Origin: Dehalococcoidia bacterium
GTDB taxonomy: Bacteria; Chloroflexota; Dehalococcoidia; UBA6926
NCBI GenBank assembly: GCA_029941095.1
Contig: JAPYRO010000004.1
Location: 1 to 19,990, forward strand
Direction: 5' to 3'
DNA: 19,990 nucleotides
Shown here: positions 7,289 to 14,435 of the stretch, one piece after another
Position numbering within the stretch: the stretch's first letter is position 1
Layout of the letters: the number at the start of each line of letters is the position of its first letter
Program-made: the position numbers and the translations under genes
The notes under the pieces: model-generated
Told to the model about the DNA's origin: nothing
What the model saw: only the letters and a program-made list of their open reading frames with translations
The model's database searches: none

Positions 7289-8230
7289 ATGGTTTTGAAT
7301 CTGGTATCTAAACTCATATTAGTATCTATTCTTCCTATCGTCTTAACTGGATGTTCATCAACCCCAGATAATACAATTACCTCATCTAACAAAACTTCTC
7401 TTAGTGGCACCATTGAAATTGACGGATCAAGTACTGTTTTCCCAATATCAGAAGCAGTAGCAGAAGAATTCTACCAAGAAAACCCCTCCGTTAGAGTTAA
7501 CGTAGCAGTTTCAGGCACTGGCGGAGGATTTAAGAGATTCGCCAGCGGTGAAATTCACATTAACGACGCCTCAAGGGAAATAAAAGAAACCGAACGTATT
7601 GCAGCCAACCAAAACGGTGTAGAATTCGTTGAACTTCAAATTGGCACAGATGGATTATCAGTACTAGTGGACCCGGCGAATAACTATGTCGATTGTTTGA
7701 CAACCAGTGAATTAAAAAAAATATGGGAACCAGGAACAAAAATTGAATACTGGAGTGACCTGAGAGCAGGATTTCCACGACAAAAAGTGAACCGCTTTGG
7801 GCCTGATACGGATTCAGGAACATTTGATTTTTTCACAGATAAAATTAATGGTGAAGCACAAGTTAGCACTGACCGATATCAAGCAAGCGCCGACGATAAC
7901 GTGTTAGTTCGGGGAATATCGGGAACAAAGGGAGCCATTGGTTATTTTGGGTATGCATATTACCAAGAAAATAAAGAAAATCTCAAGCCAATCGGCGTTG
8001 ATAATGGGAACGGTTGCATCATCCCAACAAATACTACAATTGCTGACGGAAGTTATTCCCCACTCTCACGACCACTGTTTATCTATGTAAATGTTAAGTC
8101 ATTAAATGAGCCGCAGGTTAAAGCATTTGTGGATTTCTATTTAATTCATGGAGCGACACTGGCTAGTGAGGTAGGATACGTAGCTGCCAGCGATGAAGTT
8201 TTTGCTAAGAATAAAAGATTGGTGGAGTGA
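7289..8230 (+). CDS. pstS: Phosphate-binding lipoprotein PstS
   Basis: A 313-residue periplasmic or cell-surface phosphate-binding protein of the Pst ABC importer. The N-terminus has a lipoprotein signal with lipobox LTGC and acylated Cys22. Phosphate-binding motifs are GSSTVFPISE (about 46-55), SGTGGGFKRFASGEI with NDASREIK shortly after, and GPDTDSGTFDFFTD. In the NDASR stretch Asn stands where ISDASR is usual. The start ATG has AAGGA 7-8 bases upstream. It is the first gene behind the Pho-box promoter and is separated from pstC by a hairpin, which would keep the binding protein more abundant than the permease. Length is typical for short PstS forms. Confidence 0.93.
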   Translation: MVLNLVSKLILVSILPIVLTGCSSTPDNTITSSNKTSLSGTIEIDGSSTVFPISEAVAEEFYQENPSVRVNVAVSGTGGGFKRFASGEIHINDASREIKETERIAANQNGVEFVELQIGTDGLSVLVDPANNYVDCLTTSELKKIWEPGTKIEYWSDLRAGFPRQKVNRFGPDTDSGTFDFFTDKINGEAQVSTDRYQASADDNVLVRGISGTKGAIGYFGYAYYQENKENLKPIGVDNGNGCIIPTNTTIADGSYSPLSRPLFIYVNVKSLNEPQVKAFVDFYLIHGATLASEVGYVAASDEVFAKNKRLVE

Positions 8231-8273
8231 AAATAAATTAGTGGTCAAAATACCTCCCATAAACCTCATTGCT

Positions 8274-8314
8274 ACCGCCGAGCGGATCCTCCAGGGGCCG
8301 CTCGGTGTGGTTTT
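8274..8314 (+). terminator. GC-rich hairpin between pstS and pstC (attenuator-like)
   Basis: CCGAGCGG at 8278-8285 pairs perfectly with CCGCTCGG at 8298-8305 across a 12-base loop. An outer ACC (8274-8276) can also pair with GGT (8309-8311), and TTTT follows at 8311-8314. The T run is short, so it may act as a partial terminator, or as a stabiliser of the upstream pstS message, rather than a full stop. The pstS-pstC position is the classic place for lowering permease expression relative to the binding protein. Confidence 0.65.
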
Positions 8315-8385
8315 AAGCTCAGATGTTAGCTTTATAATTTGTTGATAAGATAATAGTAGCTTCAAGGTGAAAGGCGCTAAAAGGA

Positions 8386-9315
8386 TTGCGAAATACCAAC
8401 TTAGTCAATGATCCAGTTACGTTCCATCTTGGAAAGCGAAAGGGTAGTTTACAAGAAAAGATTGTAGGGTTTATTTTTTTCCTGTGTGCATCTGTATCAA
8501 TTGTTACAACTATCGCAATCATAGGCACACTATTGATTCAATCTATACCCTTTTTCCAAGAAGTAGGTATTTGGGAGTTTATTAGCGGAGACCGATGGTC
8601 TCCTATACTTAAACCGCGGGCTTACGGCGTACTTCCCCTCGTTTTTGGAACCTCGCTAGTCGCTTTTCTTTCTTTATTAGTAGCAGTTCCAGTCGGCTTA
8701 CTGCTAGCAATATTCCTATCTGAATACTCTCCAAAACGCTTACGAAGTATCTTAAAGCCAATGCTGGAAATACTTGCTGGTATACCTACTGTCGTATATG
8801 GATATTTCGCGCTAACATACGTGACGCCTCAACTACAAAAAATATTCCCAGATCTTATGGTTTTCAATGCTCTAAGTGCTGGGCTTGTTATGGGGTTAAT
8901 GATAACCCCAATGGTTTCATCGTTGAGTGAAGATGCGATGACGGCAGTTCCCCAATCGTTAAGAAATGCTGCCTATGCATTGGGAGCAACGAAAAGAGAA
9001 GTAGCGACTAAGGTAGTTGTTCCAGCAGCCACATCAGGAATAGTCGCTTCGTTCCTCCTCTCTTTCTCAAGAGCAATTGGAGAAACTATGCTGGTTACCA
9101 TAGCAGCAGGAGCAACTCCAAAAATGACTCTAAATCCTCTGGAAAGCATCCAAACAATGACTGCGTACATCGTTCAACTCGCATTGGGAGAAACACCTCA
9201 CGGATCTTTGGAATATAACACTATTTTCGCAGTAGGGTTATTACTGTTTATATTTACCTTAGTAATTAATTTAGTTGGCCATTTTTTAGTACAACATTGG
9301 AAAGAAGCTATATAG
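8386..9315 (+). CDS. pstC: Phosphate ABC transporter permease PstC
   Basis: A 309-residue inner-membrane permease of the PstSCAB phosphate importer, with about six membrane helices. A hydrophilic N-terminal tail of about 25 residues precedes the first helix (VGFIFFLCASVSIVTTIAI). The sequence WSPILKPRAYGVLPLVFGT is typical of PstC, and the cytoplasmic coupling loop is AYALGATKREVATKVVVPAA, followed by SRAIGETML. The start is the TTG at 8386; the frame is closed upstream at 8368 and there is no early ATG. AAAAGGA directly abuts the TTG, and AAGG at 8371-8374 is the better-spaced, though weak, ribosome site. It lies 155 bases after pstS, behind the hairpin, and is followed by pstA after 3 bases. 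Confidence 0.92.
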   Translation: MRNTNLVNDPVTFHLGKRKGSLQEKIVGFIFFLCASVSIVTTIAIIGTLLIQSIPFFQEVGIWEFISGDRWSPILKPRAYGVLPLVFGTSLVAFLSLLVAVPVGLLLAIFLSEYSPKRLRSILKPMLEILAGIPTVVYGYFALTYVTPQLQKIFPDLMVFNALSAGLVMGLMITPMVSSLSEDAMTAVPQSLRNAAYALGATKREVATKVVVPAATSGIVASFLLSFSRAIGETMLVTIAAGATPKMTLNPLESIQTMTAYIVQLALGETPHGSLEYNTIFAVGLLLFIFTLVINLVGHFLVQHWKEAI

Positions 9316-9318
9316 AAA

Positions 9319-10224
9319 ATGATAGGCAAGCATTTCGAGGAAAAATACGACCTGGCCCCGCATTCCAGAGGACGCAGGGTTAGCCGCAGGGTTAAAAGTA
9401 TAATCTTCTATTTATTATTGTTGATAGCAATAAGTCTAAGTTTAACCGGGTTATTATCATTGATCGTTGAGATAGGCAGAGAAGGACTCCCGTGGCTTAG
9501 CTGGCATTTCCTTACAGAGTTCCCATCAAGGTTTGCTGAGAAAGCCGGGATGAAATCCGCGATCATGGGCACTGTCTGGGTAATAAGTTTCACTGCACTC
9601 ATTATAATTCCAGTAGGTATTGGGGCAGCTTTTTATCTAGAAGAATATGCCAAAAAGAATTTATTATCTAAGATCATAGAAGTTAATATCTCTAACCTCG
9701 CCGGCGTGCCGTCGATCGTTTATGGGCTTCTAGGTCTCAGTGTTTTTGTTTATTACATGGGATTAGGAAGAAGCGTTTTAGCTGGAGCACTAACTCTATC
9801 GTTATTGGTACTGCCCGTTGTCATTGTTGTATCCAGAGAAGCAATAAGAACTGTGCCAGAAAGTCATAAACAAGCGGCTTATGCATTAGGTGCTAATCGA
9901 TTCCAAGTAGTGTATAAAGTAATACTGCCTCAAGCAATAGCAGGAATCATGACCGGCACTATTCTTGCCCTTTCAAGGGCCATAGGGGAAGCTGCACCAA
10001 TGATAGCAATAAGCGCTCTAGTGTATTTAACATTTGTGCCAACAAGCCCCTTAGATAGATTTTCAGTAATGCCTATTCAAATATTTAATTGGATCTCAAG
10101 GCCTCAAGATGACTTCAGAGGATTAGCAGCTGCAGGTATTATTGTTCTACTTATAACGCTAGTTATCATGAACGCTTTAGCAATTTACATTAGAAATCGA
10201 ACTCAAGTAAGGTTGGAGGAATGA
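9319..10224 (+). CDS. pstA: Phosphate ABC transporter permease PstA
   Basis: A 301-residue second permease subunit that pairs with PstC. An N-terminal tail rich in Arg (SRGRRVSRRVKS) precedes helix 1. The GVPSIVYGLLGLSVFVYYMG segment is diagnostic for PstA, and the coupling loop AYALGANRFQVVYKVILPQA is followed by SRAIGEAAPM. The C-terminus (ALAIYIRNRTQ) resembles the usual NALAI..R.R ending of PstA. It starts 3 bases after the pstC stop, and its own stop is immediately followed by the pstB ATG, so pstCAB is translated as a tightly coupled unit. Confidence 0.93.
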   Translation: MIGKHFEEKYDLAPHSRGRRVSRRVKSIIFYLLLLIAISLSLTGLLSLIVEIGREGLPWLSWHFLTEFPSRFAEKAGMKSAIMGTVWVISFTALIIIPVGIGAAFYLEEYAKKNLLSKIIEVNISNLAGVPSIVYGLLGLSVFVYYMGLGRSVLAGALTLSLLVLPVVIVVSREAIRTVPESHKQAAYALGANRFQVVYKVILPQAIAGIMTGTILALSRAIGEAAPMIAISALVYLTFVPTSPLDRFSVMPIQIFNWISRPQDDFRGLAAAGIIVLLITLVIMNALAIYIRNRTQVRLEE

Positions 10225-10998
10225 ATGACAGATAATGACGCGGTATTATCGGTCCGAGATTTAAGTGTGTACTACGGAGAGTTTCGGGCTATAAAAAACA
10301 TATCTTTAAGCTTTCAGGCAAATAGGGTTACTGCGCTTATAGGCCCTTCCGGTTGCGGGAAAAGCACGTTGCTTCGTTGCCTAAATAGAATGAATGATTT
10401 AGTTCCACAAGCAAGGGTAGAAGGTGAAGTTGTTTATTCGCAACAGGATATCTATGACCCTCAAATTGATCCCGCCCAAGTACGATTACATATAGGGATG
10501 GTTTTTCAAAAGCCCAATCCATTCCCAAAATCAATTTTTGATAATGTTGCTTTTGGGTTAAAAATAAATGGCTTAACTAATAATATCGACGAAGCCGTCG
10601 AAAAATCCCTTAGAAGTGCCGCACTTTGGGATGAAGTAAAAGATCGACTTAATGAGAATGCTATGACTTTATCTGGAGGACAGCAACAAAGACTTTGTAT
10701 AGCGAGAACCTTAGCGGTTGAACCAGAAATCATTCTAATGGACGAGCCAGCTTCTGCTTTAGATCCTATAGGAACGCTGGCAATAGAAAGCCTAATGAGA
10801 GACCTTACCGAAAAATACACTATTGTGGTAGTTACACACAACATGCAACAAGCTGCGAGGGTTTCAGATGAGACCGCTTTTTTAATGATGGATGAAGATC
10901 GTGCTGGCTACCTTGTCGAAAGTGGTAAAACTGATAATATTTTTCAAAATCCAAAAGATGAAAGGACTGAAGCGTACATTACAGGTCGCTTCGGATAA
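10225..10998 (+). CDS. pstB: Phosphate ABC transporter ATPase PstB
   Basis: A 257-residue ATPase that powers the PstCA permease. Walker A GPSGCGKST is at 40-48, the Q-loop GMVFQKPNPFP at 91-101 is characteristic of PstB, the signature LSGGQQQR is at 149-156, Walker B IILMDEP at 169-175 and the H-loop His at 205 (THNMQQAARVSD). The C-terminus has the usual FQNPKDERTEAYITGRFG ending. The ATG directly follows the pstA TGA, and GGAGG at 10215-10219 inside the end of pstA serves as its ribosome site with a 5-base spacer. phoU follows after 18 bases. Confidence 0.95.
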   Translation: MTDNDAVLSVRDLSVYYGEFRAIKNISLSFQANRVTALIGPSGCGKSTLLRCLNRMNDLVPQARVEGEVVYSQQDIYDPQIDPAQVRLHIGMVFQKPNPFPKSIFDNVAFGLKINGLTNNIDEAVEKSLRSAALWDEVKDRLNENAMTLSGGQQQRLCIARTLAVEPEIILMDEPASALDPIGTLAIESLMRDLTEKYTIVVVTHNMQQAARVSDETAFLMMDEDRAGYLVESGKTDNIFQNPKDERTEAYITGRFG

Positions 10999-11016
10999 CT
11001 TAATAAGGGGATAGAA

Positions 11017-11673
11017 ATGGCTAGATCACCAAGAGCAGAATTTGATGCAGAACTAACAGGCTTACAAAACGAAGTTCTCGTACTAGGAAGCATGGTTGAA
11101 AAAGCCATTGCTAAATCAATCGAAGCATTAAGAACGAGGAATCTCGATGATTCCAGAGAAGTAGTAGCGGAAGATGATTTGATTGATGACAAAAGACATG
11201 AAATAGAAGATAAATGTATAGCCTTAATAGCACGTCAGCAACCTATGGCGACCGACCTTAGACAAATAGTAGCCTTTTTACATATAGCAGTCGATTTGGA
11301 AAGAATGGGGGATTATGCGGAAGGAATCGGTAAAATAGGATTATTAATGGGAGAGCAACCTCCACTGAAGCCTTTAATAGACATCCCAAGAATGTGTGAG
11401 ATGGCTAACGATATGCTTAGAAGAAGCCTAGATGGCCTAGTGAAAAGAGATGTGGTTATAGCAAACCAAGTTTTAAAAGACGACGATGAAGTGGATGCCT
11501 TATATGACCAAGTTTATCGTGAACTGGTCCTGTTAATGGTGCAAGATCCAAAAACAATTGAAAGAGCTACTTTTTTGCTATGGGCAGCACACGATTTGGA
11601 GCGAGTAGCTGACAGGGCAGAAAATATAGCGGAACAGGTTATTTACTTAGTAAGCGGTCGAGAGCCACGGTAA
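11017..11673 (+). CDS. phoU: Phosphate signalling protein PhoU
   Basis: A 218-residue protein made of two tandem three-helix PhoU domains. Each has the metal-binding type motif: DLERMGDYAEGIGK in the first half and DLERVADRAENIAEQV in the second. PhoU links the Pst transporter to PhoR and represses the regulon when phosphate is plentiful. The start ATG is preceded by AAGGGG. As the last gene of the phosphate block it shares the pst operon promoter. No clear terminator is visible in the 18 bases before the convergent lipoprotein gene. Confidence 0.93.
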   Translation: MARSPRAEFDAELTGLQNEVLVLGSMVEKAIAKSIEALRTRNLDDSREVVAEDDLIDDKRHEIEDKCIALIARQQPMATDLRQIVAFLHIAVDLERMGDYAEGIGKIGLLMGEQPPLKPLIDIPRMCEMANDMLRRSLDGLVKRDVVIANQVLKDDDEVDALYDQVYRELVLLMVQDPKTIERATFLLWAAHDLERVADRAENIAEQVIYLVSGREPR

Positions 11674-11691
11674 TCTTAAGTTATCTAACTA

Positions 11692-12396
11692 TTAGTCAGG
11701 TAGTATAGTCAAGGTTGCGTTAAATAACATTCTTCCTAAACGTGTGTCCGTAACTCTCAAGTGATATGACGCACTGCCGGAAATCAAAATTTCTGGTTCT
11801 ACAGTGATAAATTCTATACCTTGCCCACCTGGCTTCATTTGATTAACTTCTCCAAATGGGTTGTATTCTAGGTTCTCCATACTGATCTCTCGAGTAAGAG
11901 TTCCATCGCTGTTTAAATATAGACGCATTTTACCGTCAGTAGTTTCAATTTCTATATGATTATTTCTACCGGTTCTAGGTGAATGGGTTATCCTCATCAT
12001 AGATTGTTTTTCTCCAGAGTCAGTATATTTGGGTACACTAAGAACTAGAGCTATTTTCACTGGTGTTGGCGCCCCAGAAACTTCAATTTCAGAGAAATAA
12101 CCCTGGTATACATTACCCGGTTGTCCACTTCCTTCAATTTTTGCTTGCGCAATTATATTGCCAGGGACTATATATTCCTCTTCAGTTTCTTCTGGAATAT
12201 TCTCAACGACAGGTTTTGGTTCAGGTGCTTGCAAAAGATATTTTTGGTTTATTTGTACTGCTCTTTGTGTTAAATCTCCCCTAACCGTCCTGGAATCATT
12301 ATTCCCAGCCAAAGACGATTCTTGTCCTGCCTGTTGCTGGCATGCTATAAAGCCAAGCGATACGATTAATATCATTAACAAAAATAGTTTAATCAT
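11692..12396 (-). CDS. Putative lipoprotein of unknown function
   Basis: A 234-residue protein from the ATG at 12396. It begins with a short lipoprotein signal (MIKLFLLMILIVSLGFIAC) whose lipobox FIAC has Phe at -3, acceptable though not ideal. A low-complexity Gln/Ser/Asn linker and a Pro/Glu-rich stretch follow. The remainder (about residues 80-234) is rich in alternating hydrophobic residues typical of beta strands, with pieces such as MRITHSPRTGRNNHIEIETT and ASYHLRVTDTRLGRMLF. I recognise no family. A TTG at 12432 gives a longer frame, but it falls on the -35 of a good promoter and would bury the signal peptide, so the ATG is preferred. It converges on phoU and is divergent from the moeB-like gene. 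A role in the phosphate regulon is not supported. Confidence 0.75.
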   Translation of the reverse strand: MIKLFLLMILIVSLGFIACQQQAGQESSLAGNNDSRTVRGDLTQRAVQINQKYLLQAPEPKPVVENIPEETEEEYIVPGNIIAQAKIEGSGQPGNVYQGYFSEIEVSGAPTPVKIALVLSVPKYTDSGEKQSMMRITHSPRTGRNNHIEIETTDGKMRLYLNSDGTLTREISMENLEYNPFGEVNQMKPGGQGIEFITVEPEILISGSASYHLRVTDTRLGRMLFNATLTILPD

Positions 12397-12402
12397 TATT
12401 AA

Positions 12403-12432
12403 TCTATATCTTAATAGATTACATACGATCAA
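12403..12432 (-). promoter_or_regulatory. Promoter of the lipoprotein gene, apparently leaderless
   Basis: On the minus strand TTGATC (12432-12427) and TATAGA (12408-12403) are 18 bases apart. Only 6 bases (TTAATA) lie between the -10 and the ATG at 12396, so transcription would begin at or next to the start codon. No Shine-Dalgarno sequence is present. Confidence 0.45.
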
Positions 12433-12464
12433 GAAAAGTATTGAAACCTATTTCTAGGGCTTTT

Positions 12465-12493
12465 TTGCCCTTTGCTTTATGAATAGCTATAAT
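12465..12493 (+). promoter_or_regulatory. Candidate promoter of the moeB-cysM genes
   Basis: TTGCCC at 12465-12470 and a perfect TATAAT at 12488-12493 are 17 bases apart, placing the start near 12500, directly before the inverted repeat at 12503-12531. A second TATAAT at 12518-12523 lies in the loop of that repeat but has no -35. Confidence 0.45.
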
Positions 12494-12502
12494 CGGAAGG
12501 TC

Positions 12503-12531
12503 GCCCTTTAAACGATATATAATTAAAGGGC
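12503..12531 (+). promoter_or_regulatory. Perfect 9-bp inverted repeat abutting the moeB ribosome site
   Basis: GCCCTTTAA at 12503-12511 and TTAAAGGGC at 12523-12531 form a perfect stem with an 11-base A/T-rich loop. AGGAGG, the ribosome binding site of the next gene, begins at 12532 immediately after the stem. If transcription starts near 12500, the mRNA would begin with this hairpin, which could stabilise the message or control ribosome access. As DNA it could equally be an operator. The same GCCCTTT string also occurs at 12467-12473. Confidence 0.5.
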
Positions 12532-12547
12532 AGGAGGATATGAAAAC

Positions 12548-13375
12548 ATGGCAGTGGCAGGAGCTAGACCACTAACACCTTCAGAAGTACAGAGGTATAG
12601 CAGGCATATTATAATGCCGCAGGTAGGTAGTGTGGGGCAGCGTAAACTTATTGATGCTAGTGTTTTGCTGGTAGGTGCAGGTGGTTTAGGATCACCATTG
12701 GCTATGTATTTAGCTGCCGCTGGCGTCGGGAAAATAGGTATAGTAGATTTCGATTCAGTAGATATAACAAACTTACATAGGCAAATACTACATGGAAACG
12801 AAGATGTTGGAAGAGCAAAGGTTGATTCTGCGGAAGACCGACTTCTATCTATAAACCCTGATATAACAGTTGAGAAACTTCCTGTTCACATGAATAGCGA
12901 AAACGCGATGGAAATAGCGAAGGATTTCGATATATTAGTAGACGGTACTGATAATTTTCCAACTAGGTACTTAATAAATGATGTCGGGGTTTTATCCAAT
13001 AAGCCAGTAGTACATGGAAGTATCTTTTTGTTCGAAGGCCAGATGACAACTTTTTTACCCGGTCAAGGGTGCTATAGATGCCTATACCCAGCTCCTCCTC
13101 CTCCAGGAATGGTTCCTTCGTGTTCCGAGGCCGGTGTGCTCGGGGTTTTGCCAGGAATCGTAGGATCTATCATGGCAGCCGAAGCCATCAAGGTCATTTT
13201 AGGGCTTGGTAATACCTTGGTAAATCGTTTACTACTGTTCGATGCTGAAGATATGGATTTCCGCAAAGTTAAGTTACGTAAAGATCCTGAATGCCCAGTA
13301 TGTGGAGATAATCCAACTATAGATGCGCTGATCGATTATGAAGCTTTTTGTGGGATGCCAGCTATCGAGTCATAA
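12548..13375 (+). CDS. moeB: MoeB/ThiF-type E1-like sulfur-carrier adenylyltransferase
   Basis: A 275-residue ATP-dependent enzyme that adenylates the C-terminal glycine of a ubiquitin-like sulfur carrier (MoaD, ThiS or CysO type). The N-terminus is YSRHIIMPQVGSVGQRKL, typical of MoeB/MoeZ. The nucleotide-binding loop is GAGGLGSP at 43-50, followed by DFDSVDITNLHRQ at 67-79 and DGTDNFPTRYLIND at 132-145. Zinc Cys pairs are CYRC (175-178) and CPVC (249-252), and Cys192 lies in VPSCSEAGVLG. MoeZ proteins of similar sequence carry a C-terminal rhodanese domain (about 390 residues in total) that is absent here, so a separate sulfurtransferase may be needed. AGGAGG lies 10 bases before the ATG. 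It is followed by cysM after 53 bases, suggesting a cysteine-synthesis role. MoaD or ThiS activation is the alternative. Confidence 0.88.
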   Translation: MAVAGARPLTPSEVQRYSRHIIMPQVGSVGQRKLIDASVLLVGAGGLGSPLAMYLAAAGVGKIGIVDFDSVDITNLHRQILHGNEDVGRAKVDSAEDRLLSINPDITVEKLPVHMNSENAMEIAKDFDILVDGTDNFPTRYLINDVGVLSNKPVVHGSIFLFEGQMTTFLPGQGCYRCLYPAPPPPGMVPSCSEAGVLGVLPGIVGSIMAAEAIKVILGLGNTLVNRLLLFDAEDMDFRKVKLRKDPECPVCGDNPTIDALIDYEAFCGMPAIES

Positions 13376-13428
13376 TTATTTTTATAATCACCTGTTGAGA
13401 AATAAACCAAAAATATAGAGAGGCGCCG

Positions 13429-14367
13429 TTGGCCTATTCCAGTATCCTTGACACCATAGGAAATACTCCGCTCGTCGAGCTTCGTGGGTTTCAACCAAGC
13501 CCGAACGTTCGAATTTTTGCGAAACTAGAAGGACAAAATCCTACTGGTAGCGTAAAAGACCGTATTGCCAAACTAATGGTCGAAAAAGCTGAGTTGGCCG
13601 GTGAATTATCCGCCAATAAAACTATCCTTGAGCCGTCTAGCGGTAACACAGGGGTATCACTCGCTATGATAGCAAACTATAAAGGCTATAAAGTTGAAGT
13701 AGTGATGCCTAACAACGTTACTAGTGAGCGGAAATCGTTAATCGAATCTTTCGGGGCAACGATAACCTTTAGCGATGGAGAGAAGGGAACAAACGGAGCA
13801 ATTGAACTAGCAAAAAAAATGGCTGAGGATAACCCCAATAAATATGTGATGCTATATCAATATGGAAACCAAGCAAACCCCGAAGCTCATTACCTTGGAA
13901 CTGCCCAAGAGATTATTGATGAACTACCGAGCGTTGATGCTTTTATCGCTGGCCTAGGAACTGGAGGATCTCTAACGGGAGCGGGACATCGTTTAAAAGA
14001 ACATAATATAAATACCAAAATTATCGCGGTTGTTCCCCATCCAGAAGAAAGAATCCAGGGGTTACGATCGTTAGAAGATGGCTTTATACCACCTATTTTG
14101 GATCAAAAAATACTAGATGGTCAATTTATTATAACCAGTGAAGAATCGTTCCGATTTACTAAGGAACTTTTAGAAAAAGAAAGCATATTCGCGGGGATAT
14201 CCTCAGGAGCTGTTTTGGCCTGTGCACTAAGGGTTGCTGAAAAGATGGATTCTGGAAACATTGTCTGCCTTTTTGCTGATGGAGGCTGGAAATATTTATC
14301 TACTGGCGTATGGACTAAACCAATAAAGGAACTACAAGCAGAAATAGGAAAAAAGATTTGGTGGTAA
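13429..14367 (+). CDS. cysM: Cysteine synthase, CysM type (O-phosphoserine sulfhydrylase-like)
   Basis: A 312-residue PLP enzyme of the cysteine synthase family. The PLP lysine is Lys43 (NPTGSVKDR), the substrate loop is SSGNTG at 70-75, the phosphate-binding GLGTGG is at 175-180, and the C-terminal serine motif is AGISSGAV. Several segments match mycobacterial CysM as I remember it more than CysK: MLYQYGNQAN at 141-150, GLRSLEDGF at 211-219 (Arg213 aligns with Arg220 of M. tuberculosis CysM, linked to O-phosphoserine use), GWKYLSTG at 286-293, and an aromatic C-terminal tail (KKIWW; QLWA in M. tuberculosis). This predicts use of O-phosphoserine and a carrier-protein thiocarboxylate. The start is the TTG at 13429 with GAGAGG upstream; no ATG lies near. 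It follows a MoeB-type E1 gene on the same strand. Confidence 0.9.
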   Translation: MAYSSILDTIGNTPLVELRGFQPSPNVRIFAKLEGQNPTGSVKDRIAKLMVEKAELAGELSANKTILEPSSGNTGVSLAMIANYKGYKVEVVMPNNVTSERKSLIESFGATITFSDGEKGTNGAIELAKKMAEDNPNKYVMLYQYGNQANPEAHYLGTAQEIIDELPSVDAFIAGLGTGGSLTGAGHRLKEHNINTKIIAVVPHPEERIQGLRSLEDGFIPPILDQKILDGQFIITSEESFRFTKELLEKESIFAGISSGAVLACALRVAEKMDSGNIVCLFADGGWKYLSTGVWTKPIKELQAEIGKKIWW

Positions 14368-14404
14368 CAAAAACCCAGCTAGAATAGACCTGGTAAACAT
14401 AATG

Positions 14405-14422
14405 TATAATAGATATTAGGAG
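14405..14422 (+). promoter_or_regulatory. Candidate -10 and ribosome site of the L25/CTC gene
   Basis: A perfect TATAAT at 14405-14410 is followed by AGGAG at 14418-14422, 13 bases before the ATG at 14436. That spacing is long for a Shine-Dalgarno sequence. There is no recognisable -35, so a weak or activated promoter is implied. Confidence 0.35.
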
Positions 14423-14435
14423 TAAGAAAGCAAAA

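Noticed and set aside
10506..10844. A 112-codon frame antisense to pstB, and similar long frames antisense to obgE and nadD
   Set aside because: They are opposite-strand shadows of strongly conserved genes, with no ribosome sites and no protein-like composition.
12397..12432. A longer lipoprotein starting at TTG 12432
   Set aside because: It would place 12 polar or mixed residues before the signal peptide, and the TTG coincides with the -35 of the likely promoter.
12456..12471. AGGGC-TTTTTT-GCCCT as a terminator
   Set aside because: The stem is only 5 bp with the T run in the loop rather than after it, and no gene ends there on either strand.
12540..12575. An 11-codon upstream frame (ATG at 12540) overlapping the moeB start
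   Set aside because: Its ATG is only 2 bases from AGGAGG, too close for initiation, and the spacing fits the moeB ATG at 12548. The peptide has no recognisable feature.
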